A stretch of 64,000 nt of DNA from Chloroflexia bacterium SDU3-3 (GCA_009268125.1 WBOU01000005.1:1-64000), one strand, 5' to 3'. Positions 31,241-43,360 are shown, counted from the first letter of the stretch. Translations and numbers: made by a program. The notes: generated by a model from the letters alone, not told the origin.

Positions 31241-31330
31241 TTTATGAGCGGGGCTTCTGAATGTGGCAAAACACACCATCAAGCGTGCCGAGCTATGCCG
31301 ACCATGCATCATGCGCCACGCCATGATTGT

Positions 31331-31690
31331 TGCCCACCTTCCCACCCGGCCCATACGGCGAAGGTGCCGCTGATGTTTTGATGGCCATATGCACAAACGC
31401 TAGCCGCCAGGGAAGCGCATAGGAATGCCTCAAATTGGGGGTTACGAAGGGGGTTACACCCCCTCGCGGGGTTCCTAGGGGCTGGCCCCTAGGCGCCGCC
31501 CGCGCAGGGCATCCACCCACCCGACAACCACCACCGACATCGGTGATGGGGGACACGTCGAAAAAGTGACCCCATGTGAGGGGCGATGCCCCTAGCCGCC
31601 CGCGCAGGGCGCACACCAACCAAATATGAGCAGCCATCATCGAGGCCGCAGCGGTCGGCCCGACCGCGCCATCAGCCCAAACAGCGGCCC
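31331..31690 (+). repeat. Hairpin-rich intergenic repeat (copy 3) with a duplicated tail
   Basis: Matches copy 1 over its length: the CCCACCCGGCCCAT start, CAAATTGGGG, a changed first hairpin (GAAGGGGG / CCCCCTCG), the same CCTAGGGG / CCCCTAGG hairpin, and GCCCGCGCAGGGCA. From 31575 a second, partial tail follows (AGGGGCGATGCCCCT hairpin, GCCCGCGCAGGGC) that ends like 11345-11420. Confidence 0.85.
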
Positions 31691-31759
31691 CATATGAACG
31701 CATCGCCCCCTCGCGGCAAATTCTAGCAAAACGTTTACGCTCCGCCCCGCCAAACGCTA

Positions 31760-31788
31760 TTGCCGATTTCCGACTCCTCCGCTATCAT
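31760..31788 (+). promoter_or_regulatory. Promoter of htpG
   Basis: TTGCCG (31760-31765), 17 bases, TATCAT (31783-31788). The block around the -10 (CGCTATCATGCCAG) also occurs upstream of phoU at about 15681. No CIRCE element is seen. Confidence 0.7.
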
Positions 31789-31847
31789 GCCAGATCGCAA
31801 ACCCGATATTCCAACACCATACTGTATATCTGAAGGAGAAGACTCCG

Positions 31848-33722
31848 ATGACCGCTGAGACGACAGCAACGCCAGAGGCGACGCCGGTATCGTTCCGCGC
31901 CGAGACCAAGCAGCTGCTGCACATCCTAGCACACTCGCTCTACACCGACCGCGAGATCTTCCTGCGCGAGCTGCTCTCCAACGCGTCCGACGCGCTCACC
32001 CGCATCCAGTTCGAGATGCTCACCAACCAGGATGTGCTCGACCCCGAGGCCGAGCTGGCCATCCACATCACGGTGGACAAGGACGCGGGCACGATCACCA
32101 TCAGCGACACCGGCATCGGCATGACCGCCGAGGAGCAGATCGAGAACCTGGGCACCATCGCCAAATCCGGCGCGCGCGACCTCATCCAGCGGCTGGAGGC
32201 CTCGCAGCGCGGCAGCATCATCGGCCAGTTCGGCGTGGGCTTCTACTCGGCCTTCGTGGTGGCCGACGAGGTGGCGGTCGTCTCGCGCTCGTTCCGCCCC
32301 GAGGCCCAGGCCTCCGAGTGGCGCTCGCAGGGCGAGGACACCTTCACGCTCCACCCCACCGAGCGGGCCGAGCGCGGCACCAGCATCATCCTCAAGCTGA
32401 AGGAGGACGCCAAGGAGTTCGCCGAGGACTGGCGGATCAAGCAGATCATCAAGAAGCACTCCGACTATATCAGCTTCCCGATCTACGTGGGCGAGGAGCA
32501 GGCCAACCAGCGCACCGCCATCTGGCGCAAGGCCCCGCGCGAGGTGAAGCAGGAGGACTACGAGGAGTTCTACCGCCAGAGCACCATGGACTTCAGCGCG
32601 CCGCTGCACCAGCTGCACCTGGCCACCGAGGCCCCGGTCGACATCCACGCCATCCTGTTCGTGCCATCCACCCGCGAGCGCGGCCTGATCGAGCGCCGCG
32701 TGGAGGGCAAGATCAAGCTCTACTCGCACAACGTGCTCATCCAGGAAGAGGCCAAAGACCTGCTGCCCAACTACTACCGCTTCATCGAGGGCGTGGTGGA
32801 CAGCGAGGATCTGCCGCTGAACGTGGCCCGCGAGACCGTGCAGAGCACCCAGGTGCCCGGCAAGATCAAGAAGACCCTGACGGGCCGCCTGACCAAAGAG
32901 CTGGTGGATCTAGCCGAGAAGAACCCTGAGACCTACAAAAAGTTCTGGGATGAGTTCGGGGCCTTCATCAAAGAGGGCATCGCCACCGACTACGCCGCCC
33001 GCACCGACCTGCTGCCGCTGCTGCGCTTCTACAGCTCGAAGGAGCCGGAGAAGCTGGTTTCGCTGGCCGAGTACGCTGGCCGCATGATCGACAGCCAGAC
33101 TGACATCTACTACGTGCTGGCCACCGACATCGAGAGCGCCCGCCGCAGCCCGCACCTAGAGGCCCTGGAGGAGCGCGGCATCGAGGCGCTGCTGATGGTC
33201 GACTTGGTCGACGGCTTCATGCTCAGCGGCCTGCGCGACTACGAGGGCCACGCGCTCAAGAACGCCGACGACCCCGACCTGAAGCTCCCCGGCGAGGCCG
33301 CAGCCCAGGATGTCGAGCTGTCCGACGAGGCCTTCGCCCGCGTGGTGTCCAAGGCCAAGGAGGTGCTGGGCGAGCGCGTCACCGGCGTGCGCGCATCCAA
33401 CCTGCTGCGCACCAGCGCCGCCCGCCTGGTGGCCCCCGAAGGCTCGCCCAACCACGAGATGGAGCGCGTGCAGCGTATGCTCGACCGCGACTACAAGACG
33501 CCCGCACGCCTGCTGGAGCTGAACCGCAGCAGCCAGCTGGTAGCCGACCTGGCGACCCTGATCGAGCGCCAGCCCGAGGCCGAGATCACCAGCATCCTGA
33601 TCGAGCAGATCTACGACGACGCGCTGCTGCTGGAGGGCCTGCACCCCAACCCGGCCAACATGGTGGACCGCATCGCCAAGCTGATGCAGGCCGCCGCCAG
33701 CGCCGCCGCCAAGGGCGCCTAG
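31848..33722 (+). CDS. htpG: Hsp90-family chaperone HtpG
   Basis: HtpG is the bacterial ATP-dependent Hsp90. The 624-residue product has the N-terminal GHKL ATPase (LRELLSNASDA, DTGIGMT, GQFGVGFYSAF), the middle domain and the C-terminal dimerisation domain, and full family length. GAAGGAG lies in front of ATG 31848. It stands alone with its own promoter after the repeat region. Confidence 0.97.
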   Translation: MTAETTATPEATPVSFRAETKQLLHILAHSLYTDREIFLRELLSNASDALTRIQFEMLTNQDVLDPEAELAIHITVDKDAGTITISDTGIGMTAEEQIENLGTIAKSGARDLIQRLEASQRGSIIGQFGVGFYSAFVVADEVAVVSRSFRPEAQASEWRSQGEDTFTLHPTERAERGTSIILKLKEDAKEFAEDWRIKQIIKKHSDYISFPIYVGEEQANQRTAIWRKAPREVKQEDYEEFYRQSTMDFSAPLHQLHLATEAPVDIHAILFVPSTRERGLIERRVEGKIKLYSHNVLIQEEAKDLLPNYYRFIEGVVDSEDLPLNVARETVQSTQVPGKIKKTLTGRLTKELVDLAEKNPETYKKFWDEFGAFIKEGIATDYAARTDLLPLLRFYSSKEPEKLVSLAEYAGRMIDSQTDIYYVLATDIESARRSPHLEALEERGIEALLMVDLVDGFMLSGLRDYEGHALKNADDPDLKLPGEAAAQDVELSDEAFARVVSKAKEVLGERVTGVRASNLLRTSAARLVAPEGSPNHEMERVQRMLDRDYKTPARLLELNRSSQLVADLATLIERQPEAEITSILIEQIYDDALLLEGLHPNPANMVDRIAKLMQAAASAAAKGA

Positions 33723-33864
33723 CCACACCGCTGCGGGGCGCGGCCCACACCGCGCCCCGCCCAACCACAGCAGAACGGCACCGCCGCCGCCCTAGCAATG
33801 TCGCCAGATCGCAGCCCACCCTCTGCCCTCTGTGCGCAGCATGGCGCAGGCCCAGCGGCAAAAA

Positions 33865-33893
33865 TTGAAACAGCCGCTGGCCTATGCTATCAT
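33865..33893 (+). promoter_or_regulatory. Promoter of the SH3 membrane protein gene
   Basis: TTGAAA (33865-33870), 17 bases, TATCAT (33888-33893) preceded by TGC. Confidence 0.75.
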
Positions 33894-33942
33894 TCCAGCT
33901 AAGCATCCACCACATCCATGCAAATAAGGCAAGAGGACACCA

Positions 33943-34590
33943 ATGGCACGGGATGAGGACGACTACGGCAGGCACGATCGGACCACCCAATCGGCACGCC
34001 GCCCCAACGACCAGGCAACCGAACGAATGTCTCAGCGCGAGATCCCCCAGGGCGAGCCGCTTCGTTCCGACTGGCTAAGCTCGCGCACCGCAGGGCGACC
34101 CAGCCGCCGACGGGCGAGCACCGTCCCTTCATCCCGCCAGGAGTTCGCGCTCTGGCTCCAGTATGGCGGCTGGCGCACGGTGCTGATCATCGCCGGTGCC
34201 GCCTTCGCCACCATCCTGCTGCTGATCGTGGTCGTCAATGGGGCCAGCAAGAACAATGCGGGCACGCCACCCGACAGCGGCGTGGGCGTCAACGGCCAGG
34301 TGGTCCCCACGCCCAACCCGTTCGGCCAGCCCACGGTCACGCCCGCCGCGCCCCCGCCCGCCGCTGCGACAGGCCAGTTCCGCGTGAAGGGCACCGATGG
34401 CGAGGGCCTGTTCCTGCGCTCTGCGCCGGGCACCAGCGGCTCGACGCCGATCGATGTGCTGCCCGACGGCACCATCGTCACCGTGATCGGCGACGACGAG
34501 ATCGGGCAGGACTACACCTGGAAGCACATCCGCGCGCCCAGCGGCAAAGAGGGCTGGGCCGCCGCCAAGTTCCTTGAGCAGGTGCAGTAG
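33943..34590 (+). CDS. Single-pass membrane protein with extracytoplasmic SH3-like domain
   Basis: A 215-residue protein: a charged cytoplasmic N-terminus of about 75 residues, one membrane helix (about 79-100, VLIIAGAAFATILLLIVVV), a Pro/Thr-rich linker with TPNPFGQPTVTP, and a C-terminal bacterial SH3 domain (about 150-215, LFLRSAPGTSG..IDVLPDGTIVTVIG). Such domains often bind cell-wall material. Function unknown. It converges on lon with a shared terminator. Confidence 0.82.
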   Translation: MARDEDDYGRHDRTTQSARRPNDQATERMSQREIPQGEPLRSDWLSSRTAGRPSRRRASTVPSSRQEFALWLQYGGWRTVLIIAGAAFATILLLIVVVNGASKNNAGTPPDSGVGVNGQVVPTPNPFGQPTVTPAAPPPAAATGQFRVKGTDGEGLFLRSAPGTSGSTPIDVLPDGTIVTVIGDDEIGQDYTWKHIRAPSGKEGWAAAKFLEQVQ

Positions 34591-34604
34591 CCCCTCGCAT
34601 GCGC

Positions 34605-34639
34605 GCGGCCCCGCATGGCAAGCCATGCGGGGCCGCTTT
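34605..34639. terminator. Bidirectional terminator between the SH3 protein gene and lon
   Basis: A 15-bp perfect stem (34605-34619 with 34622-34636) with a 2-base loop, followed by TTTG. Confidence 0.85.
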
Positions 34640-34658
34640 GTATCGCGCTGCCGCCCGG

Positions 34659-37037
<2,379 letters not shown>

Positions 37038-37117
37038 GCTGCACCTAATGCACAAACTTCTGCACTGTCTGAATTATAGCATAGCGCAGCCGCCCTAGCC
37101 GGAGCCAGCCCGCGTGG

Positions 37118-37474
37118 CTACGCTGCCCTGGCAGGAAAGCGGCCAAGGTAGCCGCCCAGCGCCGCCGCCAGCCAGCCGAGCAGCACGCTAAGCACCAGCA
37201 GGCGGGTGGACAGGCCGCCCAGAACCACGTTCATCAGCACATCAACCGCGCCCAGCAGCACCCCGTGCAGCAGGCCATCCTGCTGGGCAACCCGGCCCGC
37301 CGCGTAGCCGCTGGCCAGCATCACCACCACGCTCACCGACAGCAGCGCGGCGGCCACCGGGCTGCCCAGCGTGCCATAAGCAATATCATCTTGGCTGAAA
37401 AAGCCCCCCAGCATCACCGAGAGCAGGAAATCAACTGCGTAGCCGATCGCTATCGCCCGCCAACTGATAGACAT
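37118..37474 (-). CDS. Small four-helix membrane protein
   Basis: A 118-residue hydrophobic protein from ATG 37474 (AAGGA in front) with four probable membrane segments (about 6-22, 35-55, 64-84, 90-110), rich in Gly and Leu with a GYAAGRVA loop. It resembles small TIGR04086-type membrane proteins in layout, but the family is not certain. It lies alone, upstream of lon, on the same strand. Confidence 0.7.
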   Translation of the reverse strand: MSISWRAIAIGYAVDFLLSVMLGGFFSQDDIAYGTLGSPVAAALLSVSVVVMLASGYAAGRVAQQDGLLHGVLLGAVDVLMNVVLGGLSTRLLVLSVLLGWLAAALGGYLGRFPARAA

Positions 37475-37555
37475 AGCACGTCCTTCTATTCCAAACGCCA
37501 TATCCCTATAGCATACCAGCAACCGCCGATCGTGTGGCAGGACACCTACCCATAG

Positions 37556-37690
37556 GCCTATGCGTTCTCCAAAATGCTTGAGTGAGATGGAAGCAAACAA
37601 ACGCCGCAGGTAGGAGTGGCTTCGTGTTGTGGTTAAAACATACTGCCGAACGAGGGCGCAGCGACCTACACCAGCCTATAGGCCTATTGA
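37556..37690 (+). repeat. Degenerate copy of the inverted-repeat element seen at 44.8 kb
   Basis: Shares GCCTATGCGTTCT (37556-37568), a CTTCGTG block, and TAAAACATACTGCCGAACGA (37634-37653) with the element at 44818-44978. The right inverted end is eroded. A further inverted pair, CATAGGCCTATG near 37552 and CTATAGGCCTAT near 37676, is local. Confidence 0.65.
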
Positions 37691-37730
37691 CGAGAGGAAC
37701 CGAAGTTCTGGTTTTAAAAGGAAAGCAGTA

Positions 37731-37739
37731 TGCTATAAT
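37731..37739 (+). promoter_or_regulatory. Extended -10 promoter of the M20 peptidase gene
   Basis: TGCTATAAT, a consensus -10 with TG extension; the -35 region is weak. It places the start of transcription near 37746 and hence the start codon at 37762 or later. Confidence 0.65.
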
Positions 37740-37773
37740 TGCTACGATTGTTCTTTCCGCAATGGAGCGCGGC

Positions 37774-39108
37774 GTGATCGAATCAAGCCTTATCTCAACC
37801 GATATGCTGGTGGACGATCTGCGGCAGCTCTGTGCCATCCCCACAAGCACCGACCAGAGCGAATCAACCACCGCAGCCAGCCACATCGCCACGCTTATGC
37901 GGCTGCGCGGCCTCCAGGCCGAGATCATCCCCACCGCCGGCGCACCGCTGGTAGTGGGTCGGCGTGCTGGGCGCAGCCCCTTCACCCTGCTGCTCTACCA
38001 CCACTACGACACCGCCCCGGCTGGCCCGTGGCGGGCATGGAACCACGAGCCATTTCTGCTGGCCGAGCGCGAGGGCTACCTCTACGGTCGCGGCGTAGCC
38101 GACGGCAAAGGCCCGCTGGCCGCCCACCTGGCCGCCATCGCTGGCGTGATCGCCGCCGAGGGCGAGCTGCCGATCGGCGTGGTGGTGGTGGCCGAGGGCG
38201 AGGCGCTGCAGGGCAGCCCCCACCTGGGCGCGCTGGTGGCCGAGCACCGCCAGAAGTTCCGCGCCGACGCCTGCCTGGCCACCGCTGGCGAGCGCGACAT
38301 GAGCGGTAACCCGATCTGCTACGGCGGCGCGAAGGGCCTGCTGCAGGCCCGGCTCACCGCTGTGGGCGCGAACCAGATCTTGCCCGCAGGCCTGGCCGCC
38401 ACCGTGCCCAACCCGATCTGGCAGATCACCTGGGCGCTCGCCCAGATCAAAAGCAGCGACGAGGAGATCCTGATCGAAGGGTTCTACGACGATGTCGAAA
38501 GCCCCAACCGGGTCGAGAACCAGCTGCTGCGCGCGGTGCGTGTCGATGAGGCCAAGCGCCTTGAGGCCTGGGGCATCGAGCACTTCCTGTTCGACATGAG
38601 CGGGGCCACGCTCACCACCGCCGAATCGACCCTGCCCACCTGCAACATCAGCGCGCTCAGCGTCGAGCCACAGTCCGAGATCGCGGGCGTGCCGATCGTG
38701 GCCACCGCGCGGATCGATTTCCAGCTCGTGCCGCGCCAGCGCCCCCAGGTCATCCTCGACCGCCTGCGCGAGCACATGAAGGAGAAGGGCTTCGACACCA
38801 TCAACGTCGAGCGCATGAACGGCGGCTACCCCGCTGCCGCAACCCCGCCCGACCACGCCTTCGTCCAGCGCGTCCGCGGCATCGGCCAGCAGACCCACGG
38901 CGAGCCATTTGTGCGCCTGCCGTTCGGGCCGTTCGCCCTGCCGCTCTACTTCTTCGCCGAGGCGTTCGGCATGCCGCTGGCGGTGGTGGGCTGCGCCCGC
39001 CAGGACAGCGCCACCTACGGCCCCAACGAGCGCATCCCGCTGCGCGATCTGGTGCAGCACGGCCAGCTCCTGGCCGACCTCTTCACCAGCTACACCCAGA
39101 ACCCCTAG
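37774..39108 (+). CDS. M20-family metallopeptidase (ArgE/DapE/dipeptidase type)
   Basis: A 444-residue zinc hydrolase with the M20 ligand pattern: YHHYDT (His-x-Asp), GRGVADGKGP (bridging Asp), AEGEALQGS (catalytic Glu and ligand Glu), and a dimerisation domain in the middle. The subgroup is the dipeptidase-like M20A set. The start is set at GTG 37774 because GGAG sits 6 bases upstream and the promoter -10 lies at 37734; ATG 37762 or 37804 are alternatives. Substrate (dipeptide or acylated amino acid) cannot be told. Confidence 0.87.
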   Translation: MIESSLISTDMLVDDLRQLCAIPTSTDQSESTTAASHIATLMRLRGLQAEIIPTAGAPLVVGRRAGRSPFTLLLYHHYDTAPAGPWRAWNHEPFLLAEREGYLYGRGVADGKGPLAAHLAAIAGVIAAEGELPIGVVVVAEGEALQGSPHLGALVAEHRQKFRADACLATAGERDMSGNPICYGGAKGLLQARLTAVGANQILPAGLAATVPNPIWQITWALAQIKSSDEEILIEGFYDDVESPNRVENQLLRAVRVDEAKRLEAWGIEHFLFDMSGATLTTAESTLPTCNISALSVEPQSEIAGVPIVATARIDFQLVPRQRPQVILDRLREHMKEKGFDTINVERMNGGYPAAATPPDHAFVQRVRGIGQQTHGEPFVRLPFGPFALPLYFFAEAFGMPLAVVGCARQDSATYGPNERIPLRDLVQHGQLLADLFTSYTQNP

Positions 39109-39159
39109 GCCCTAGCCGCCAGCACGCGCATCGCCCAAACAGTGGTATTATTTGCGGCG

Positions 39160-41256
39160 ATGCAACCAACATTTTTTACGAAGATCTACCACGGCCTTGT
39201 CGCCGAGCTGCGCGCCCTGATCGGCGCGATCCTCTCGCCCTGGCTGGCGGGCGTGCTGCTGCTGACGCTCGCCCTGCTGGCTGGCGCGGCCCAGCCCGCA
39301 CAGCGCTACCATATCGAGGTGGGGTGGGAGGAAGGCGACCACGCCGACCTGCCGCTGATCGACGGCTTCTACGCCGCCGAGCCAGAGGGCCAGAAGACCA
39401 CGCCCAACTACCGCTGGACCAGCGAGCGCGCCACGGTGGCGCTGCCCGGCTTCGGCGCGCGCCCGCTGGTCGCCACGCTCGCCGTGCTGCCGCTCAACCA
39501 GGAGCTGGCCGAGAAGGCCGCGAAGTCGTTCGAGGTCTGGGCGGGCGGGCAGAAGCTGGCCGATTTCCCCGTCGCGCCGCAGGGCCGCACCTACAGCTTC
39601 CTGCTGCCCAGCGCCGCCAGCGGCCAGGGCTTCGAGATCCGCTCGGCCACCATCACGCCCAGCGGCGATGCCCGCTCGATCGGCTTCGCGGTCGACCGCG
39701 TGGATGTGGCCGCCGCCGCTGGCCCGGCTCTGCCCGACCCCGCGCCTACGCTGGCCTGGCTGGGCGCGCTGGCCCTGGCCTGGCTGGGCGTGCGCCGCTG
39801 CGGGGTACCGCCGCGCCCGGCGGCGGTGGCGCTGGGCGCGCTGGGCGCGCTGCTAGCCCTGGCCGCCACGCTCGACCCGCCGCGCACCGCGCTCGGCCCC
39901 AGCGCCGCGCTCACCGCGCTGGCCCTCGGGCTGGCCCTGGTGCTGGTGCTGCGCCACGCTGTGCCAGCGCTGGCCCGCGCCGCCCGCATCCCCCTGGGGC
40001 AGGAGGCGCTGCGCTGGCTGCTGCTGCTGGCCCTGGCCGCGTTCGCGCTGCGCTACGGCGGCAAGCTCTACCCCTCATCCATGTGGGGCGATATCGGCTT
40101 CCACGCCAACCGCTTCACCGAGGTGGTGCTGGGCCGCGTGCTGCTGCTCTCGCGCAACCGTGGCGTCGATTTCCCCTACCCGCCCGCGCTCTACCAGCTG
40201 CTCGCGCCGATCATGCTGGTGGGGGTGGACATGCGCATGCTGCTGCGCGTGGGCGCTGCGGTGCTGGATGCGCTCAGCCCGCTGCTGGTCTACGCCATAG
40301 GCATGGTCGCGTTCGGCGGCACCGCGCCAGGCGCAGCCGAGGGCGAGGGCCGCACCAGCCAGCGCTGGGCGGTGGCCGCCGCCGCGCTCTACTCGCTCAG
40401 CGCCGCCACGTTTATGACCACATGGTGGAACTTCAGCACCCACATCTTTGCCCAGTTTGCCGACCTGCTGCTGATGGCCGCGCTGGTGGTGGCCGCGCCG
40501 CGCGTGCTGGCCAGCGTCGCCACCGGCAGGGCCACCAGGGGCGAGCTACTTGAGGGCGCGGTCTTCACCTCGCTCTACTCGCTGGTGTTCCTTGGCCACT
40601 TCGGCTTCTGGATGAATGTCTCGCTGCTCGGCGGTATGCTGATCATGGCCATGCTCATCCTGGCGTGGCGCGGCGCGCTGCCCTGGCGGGCGTTCTGGCG
40701 GCTGGCCCTGCCCTTCGCCCTGGCCGAGCTGATCGCGGCGCTGCTGTTCTACACCGGCTACACCAGCCTGTTCCTCGACCAGATCCGCGCCACCAGCGAG
40801 GGCGGCCTGAACGGCATGGCCGGCGGGCGCGCGCCCATCCCGCAGAGCACGCTCTGGCGCACACTCTGGGACTCGGGGTTCCGCGTGCACTTCGGCTTCT
40901 TTCCGGTGCCGCTCGCCCTGGTCGGCTTTGGGCTGTGGCTGCGATCCAAGCCCAAGGCCGCAGCGCCCGGCGACCCCTGGCCCGTGCTCGTGGCTATGAT
41001 CGCGGCCACCTTCATCATCGCGCTGCTCTTCGCGGCGCTACCCTTCCTCACCGGCTCCTCGCTCTCCACCCGCTGGCTCATGTTCTCGGCCTGGGCCATC
41101 GCCATCGGCTGCATCTCCACTGTGCGCGCCACCTGGCGCTGGGGCTGGCCGGTGCGCGCTGCCTATATGCTGATGGCGGCCTACGTGCTGTGGGTCACGG
41201 CCAGCCAGTGGATCGGCGCGCTGGGCTTCCGCATCCGCCCGCCCGAACCATTCTAG
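39160..41256 (+). CDS. Large multi-pass membrane protein of unknown function
   Basis: A 698-residue integral membrane protein: one N-terminal membrane segment, a soluble extracytoplasmic domain (about 45-190), then 10 or more membrane segments. The pattern, with GDIGFHANRFTEVVL and FPYPPALYQLL in the first loops, is reminiscent of polytopic GT-C-like glycosyltransferases, but no catalytic motif can be named. Leu/Ala-rich composition. ATG 39160 is used because TATTAT (39146-39151) just upstream looks like a -10. Family not recognised. Confidence 0.72.
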   Translation: MQPTFFTKIYHGLVAELRALIGAILSPWLAGVLLLTLALLAGAAQPAQRYHIEVGWEEGDHADLPLIDGFYAAEPEGQKTTPNYRWTSERATVALPGFGARPLVATLAVLPLNQELAEKAAKSFEVWAGGQKLADFPVAPQGRTYSFLLPSAASGQGFEIRSATITPSGDARSIGFAVDRVDVAAAAGPALPDPAPTLAWLGALALAWLGVRRCGVPPRPAAVALGALGALLALAATLDPPRTALGPSAALTALALGLALVLVLRHAVPALARAARIPLGQEALRWLLLLALAAFALRYGGKLYPSSMWGDIGFHANRFTEVVLGRVLLLSRNRGVDFPYPPALYQLLAPIMLVGVDMRMLLRVGAAVLDALSPLLVYAIGMVAFGGTAPGAAEGEGRTSQRWAVAAAALYSLSAATFMTTWWNFSTHIFAQFADLLLMAALVVAAPRVLASVATGRATRGELLEGAVFTSLYSLVFLGHFGFWMNVSLLGGMLIMAMLILAWRGALPWRAFWRLALPFALAELIAALLFYTGYTSLFLDQIRATSEGGLNGMAGGRAPIPQSTLWRTLWDSGFRVHFGFFPVPLALVGFGLWLRSKPKAAAPGDPWPVLVAMIAATFIIALLFAALPFLTGSSLSTRWLMFSAWAIAIGCISTVRATWRWGWPVRAAYMLMAAYVLWVTASQWIGALGFRIRPPEPF

Positions 41257-41279
41257 GCCACTGCCCCGCCGCACCAAGG

Positions 41280-41310
41280 AAGCTGAGGGATAGATGCCCT
41301 CAGCTTTTTT
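41280..41310 (+). terminator. Intrinsic terminator after the membrane protein gene
   Basis: AAGCTGAGGG (41280-41289) pairs with CCCTCAGCTT (41297-41306), with a run of six T overlapping its end. Confidence 0.92.
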
Positions 41311-41609
41311 GATCATCTGAGGGGAGACAGCCAGCGGGCCGCCGCACATCCTGCGGGCTGGTATGCCCATGCTGAAATGGCGCAGGCCCGCCAGCGCTGC
41401 CAGCCTGCTTTTCCCCCTAGCTGCCGCCAGTCCTACTAATCCGCGCCGCAGCTATCGCGCGGGCAGCTGCACTGGTTGAGCGGCCTGCTTCAGGGCCAAG
41501 AAAGCACATCCGTACGCAGAAGCAGCCCACGCAGCCACCCACGCAGCCCGCATAGCCGCCGAAACCACCCGCGCAGCCTGCGCAGTAAAGAAAAGCACGC
41601 CCCGCATAC
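41311..41609. other. Intergenic stretch without a credible gene
   Basis: Between two convergent genes. The only notable feature is a run of short CACGCAGCC-type repeats at about 41525-41580, which gives Cys/Gly-rich or Arg/Ser-rich frames; neither has a ribosome binding site. Confidence 0.6.
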
Positions 41610-41654
41610 AAAAACACACGCCGCGCGACTGATGCGGGTCAGTCGCGCGGCGTG
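41605..41654 (-). terminator. Intrinsic terminator of nudC
   Basis: A perfect 16-bp stem (41617-41632 with 41639-41654); on the minus strand it is followed by TGTTTTTGT. Confidence 0.9.
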
Positions 41655-41693
41655 CGGCGGGCTATGGGCAAAACGGTGGAGGGAAAAGCGGGG

Positions 41694-42515
41694 CTAGGCT
41701 GGCCTGCGGCTGGCCACCCAGTGGTCGATCAGCTGGCGCGAGAGGCTGAGCGGGCCAGGCAGATCCGGCAGCTCATCCACGTGGAACCAGCGCGCATCAT
41801 CCAGCTCGTGCGGGTCGATCACCAACTCGCCCCCGGCGTAGCTGCAGGTGAAGCCCACCATCAGCTGGGCGGGGAAGGGCCAGCCCTGGCTGCCAAAGTA
41901 GGTCACGCCAGCCACATCCACCCCGCACTCCTCCATCACCTCGCGCTGCACGCAAGCCTCTAGCGCCTCGTTCGGCTCCACAAAGCCCGCCACAATGCTG
42001 TAGCGCGCACCCCAGCCCGGCTTGTGGGTCAGCAGGATGCGGTCGCCATCGTGCACCAGCGCCAGGATGGCCGGGCTGATCTGCGGGTAGCGCGTGAAGC
42101 CACAGCTGGTGCAGCGCCGCCCCCAGTCGCCGCCCACGTGCTCCGTAGGGGCAGCGCACACCGGGCAGAACTGGCTCGTGCGCTGCCAGAACAGCATCTG
42201 GGCGGCATAGCCCGCGATGCCATACTCCTCGTCGCCCAGCGCGCCGAACAGCGTGCGCAGGTTGCGCGGCTGCCAGCCCTCGGGCAGCGGGTCGTCGCCC
42301 GCCAGGGTGCAGGCGATATATGGCACACCATCGAGCGTGCCCAGGTAGATAGGCGTGCCGCCCTGGGCATCGGCCAGCGCCGCGCGGTCGGCGATCAGCG
42401 CGATCTGTTCGCCCTCGGCCCGCACCAGCAGATCGCCATTTCGAAACAGCAGCCAGCGAGCCTCGCCCTCGGCAGGCTGCGCGGGCGGGTAGGCCCGCAG
42501 AAAAGTGCTTCGCAT
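41694..42515 (-). CDS. nudC: NADH pyrophosphatase / RNA deNADding enzyme NudC
   Basis: NudC cleaves NAD(H) and removes NAD caps from RNA. The 273-residue product has an N-terminal domain, a four-Cys zinc ribbon (CPVC and CTSC, about 137-160), the Nudix box starting GFVEPNEALEACVQRE and ending EECGV, and the NudC-specific SQGWPFP. Start at ATG 42515 with GAGG 8 bases upstream; the longer frame from 42575 lacks support. It is followed by a strong terminator and preceded on the same strand by map, 74 bases away. Confidence 0.94.
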   Translation of the reverse strand: MRSTFLRAYPPAQPAEGEARWLLFRNGDLLVRAEGEQIALIADRAALADAQGGTPIYLGTLDGVPYIACTLAGDDPLPEGWQPRNLRTLFGALGDEEYGIAGYAAQMLFWQRTSQFCPVCAAPTEHVGGDWGRRCTSCGFTRYPQISPAILALVHDGDRILLTHKPGWGARYSIVAGFVEPNEALEACVQREVMEECGVDVAGVTYFGSQGWPFPAQLMVGFTCSYAGGELVIDPHELDDARWFHVDELPDLPGPLSLSRQLIDHWVASRRPA

Positions 42516-42589
42516 AGAAGAGACCTCATCGCGCTTGGCGCATAGGGGCGCGGCAGGGCACACCCGCCGCGCCAATCAGAACATACCGC

Positions 42590-43360
42590 TTACAGCTGGG
42601 TCAGCACCTCGGGGCCGTGCTCGGTGATCGCGATCGCGTGCTCGTACTGCGCCGAGAGCGACCCATCCGAGGTGCGCACCGTCCAGCCATCGCGGCGATC
42701 CACATACTGCTCCGGCCTGCCCATATTCACCATCGGCTCCACCGTGAAGATCATGCCGGGCATGATCTTCTGCAGCGTGCCAGCCTTGGCCACATGGGGC
42801 ACCGTCAGATCCTCGTGCAGCTTTCGACCAACGCCGTGGCCCGTCCACTCGCGCACCACCGAGAAGCCCTGCGGCTCCACGTAGCCCTGGATGGCCGCGC
42901 CGATATCGCCGATCCGGTTGCCCGGCTGGGCCGCGTTGATGCCACGCCACATCGACTCCTTCGTCACCTCCAGCAGCCGCGCCGTCTCCGGCGGCAGCAC
43001 GCCCACGCCATAGGTCACGCACGAGTCGCCATAGAAGCCATTCAGCTGCAGGCCGATGTCCACGCCCACAATATCGCCATCCTTCAGCGGCGTGTCGTCG
43101 GGGAAGCCGTGGCAGACCACCGAGTTGACCGACGCGCAGATCGTGGCCGGGAAGGCCGTGGCCGAGAAGCGCGGCTTGTAGCCCTTGTAGGCGGGCACCG
43201 CGCCGTGCTTGCGGATGTGGCGCTCGGCCAGCGTATCCAGCTCGCGCGTGGTCACGCCAGGGCGAATATGCTCATGCAGCAGCGCGAACACCTCGGCGGT
43301 CAGTCGGCCCGCATCGCGCATCTTCTGGATCTCAGACTGGTTATACAGAACAATCGCCAT
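42590..43360 (-). CDS. map: Type I methionine aminopeptidase
   Basis: Map removes the initiator Met from nascent proteins. The 256-residue product has the five metal ligands in place: Asp in VDIG, Asp in GDSCVT, His in GHGVG, Glu in VEPM and Glu in YEHA. No N-terminal SH3-like zinc extension. ATG 43360 has GAGG 6 bases in front. Upstream lies the terminator of the aminotransferase gene. Confidence 0.95.
   Translation of the reverse strand: MAIVLYNQSEIQKMRDAGRLTAEVFALLHEHIRPGVTTRELDTLAERHIRKHGAVPAYKGYKPRFSATAFPATICASVNSVVCHGFPDDTPLKDGDIVGVDIGLQLNGFYGDSCVTYGVGVLPPETARLLEVTKESMWRGINAAQPGNRIGDIGAAIQGYVEPQGFSVVREWTGHGVGRKLHEDLTVPHVAKAGTLQKIMPGMIFTVEPMVNMGRPEQYVDRRDGWTVRTSDGSLSAQYEHAIAITEHGPEVLTQL

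Noticed and set aside
41417-41617. 66-codon Cys/Gly-rich minus-strand frame resembling a modified-peptide precursor
   Set aside because: It begins inside the nudC terminator with a GTG, has no ribosome binding site and arises from short CACGCAGCC repeats.
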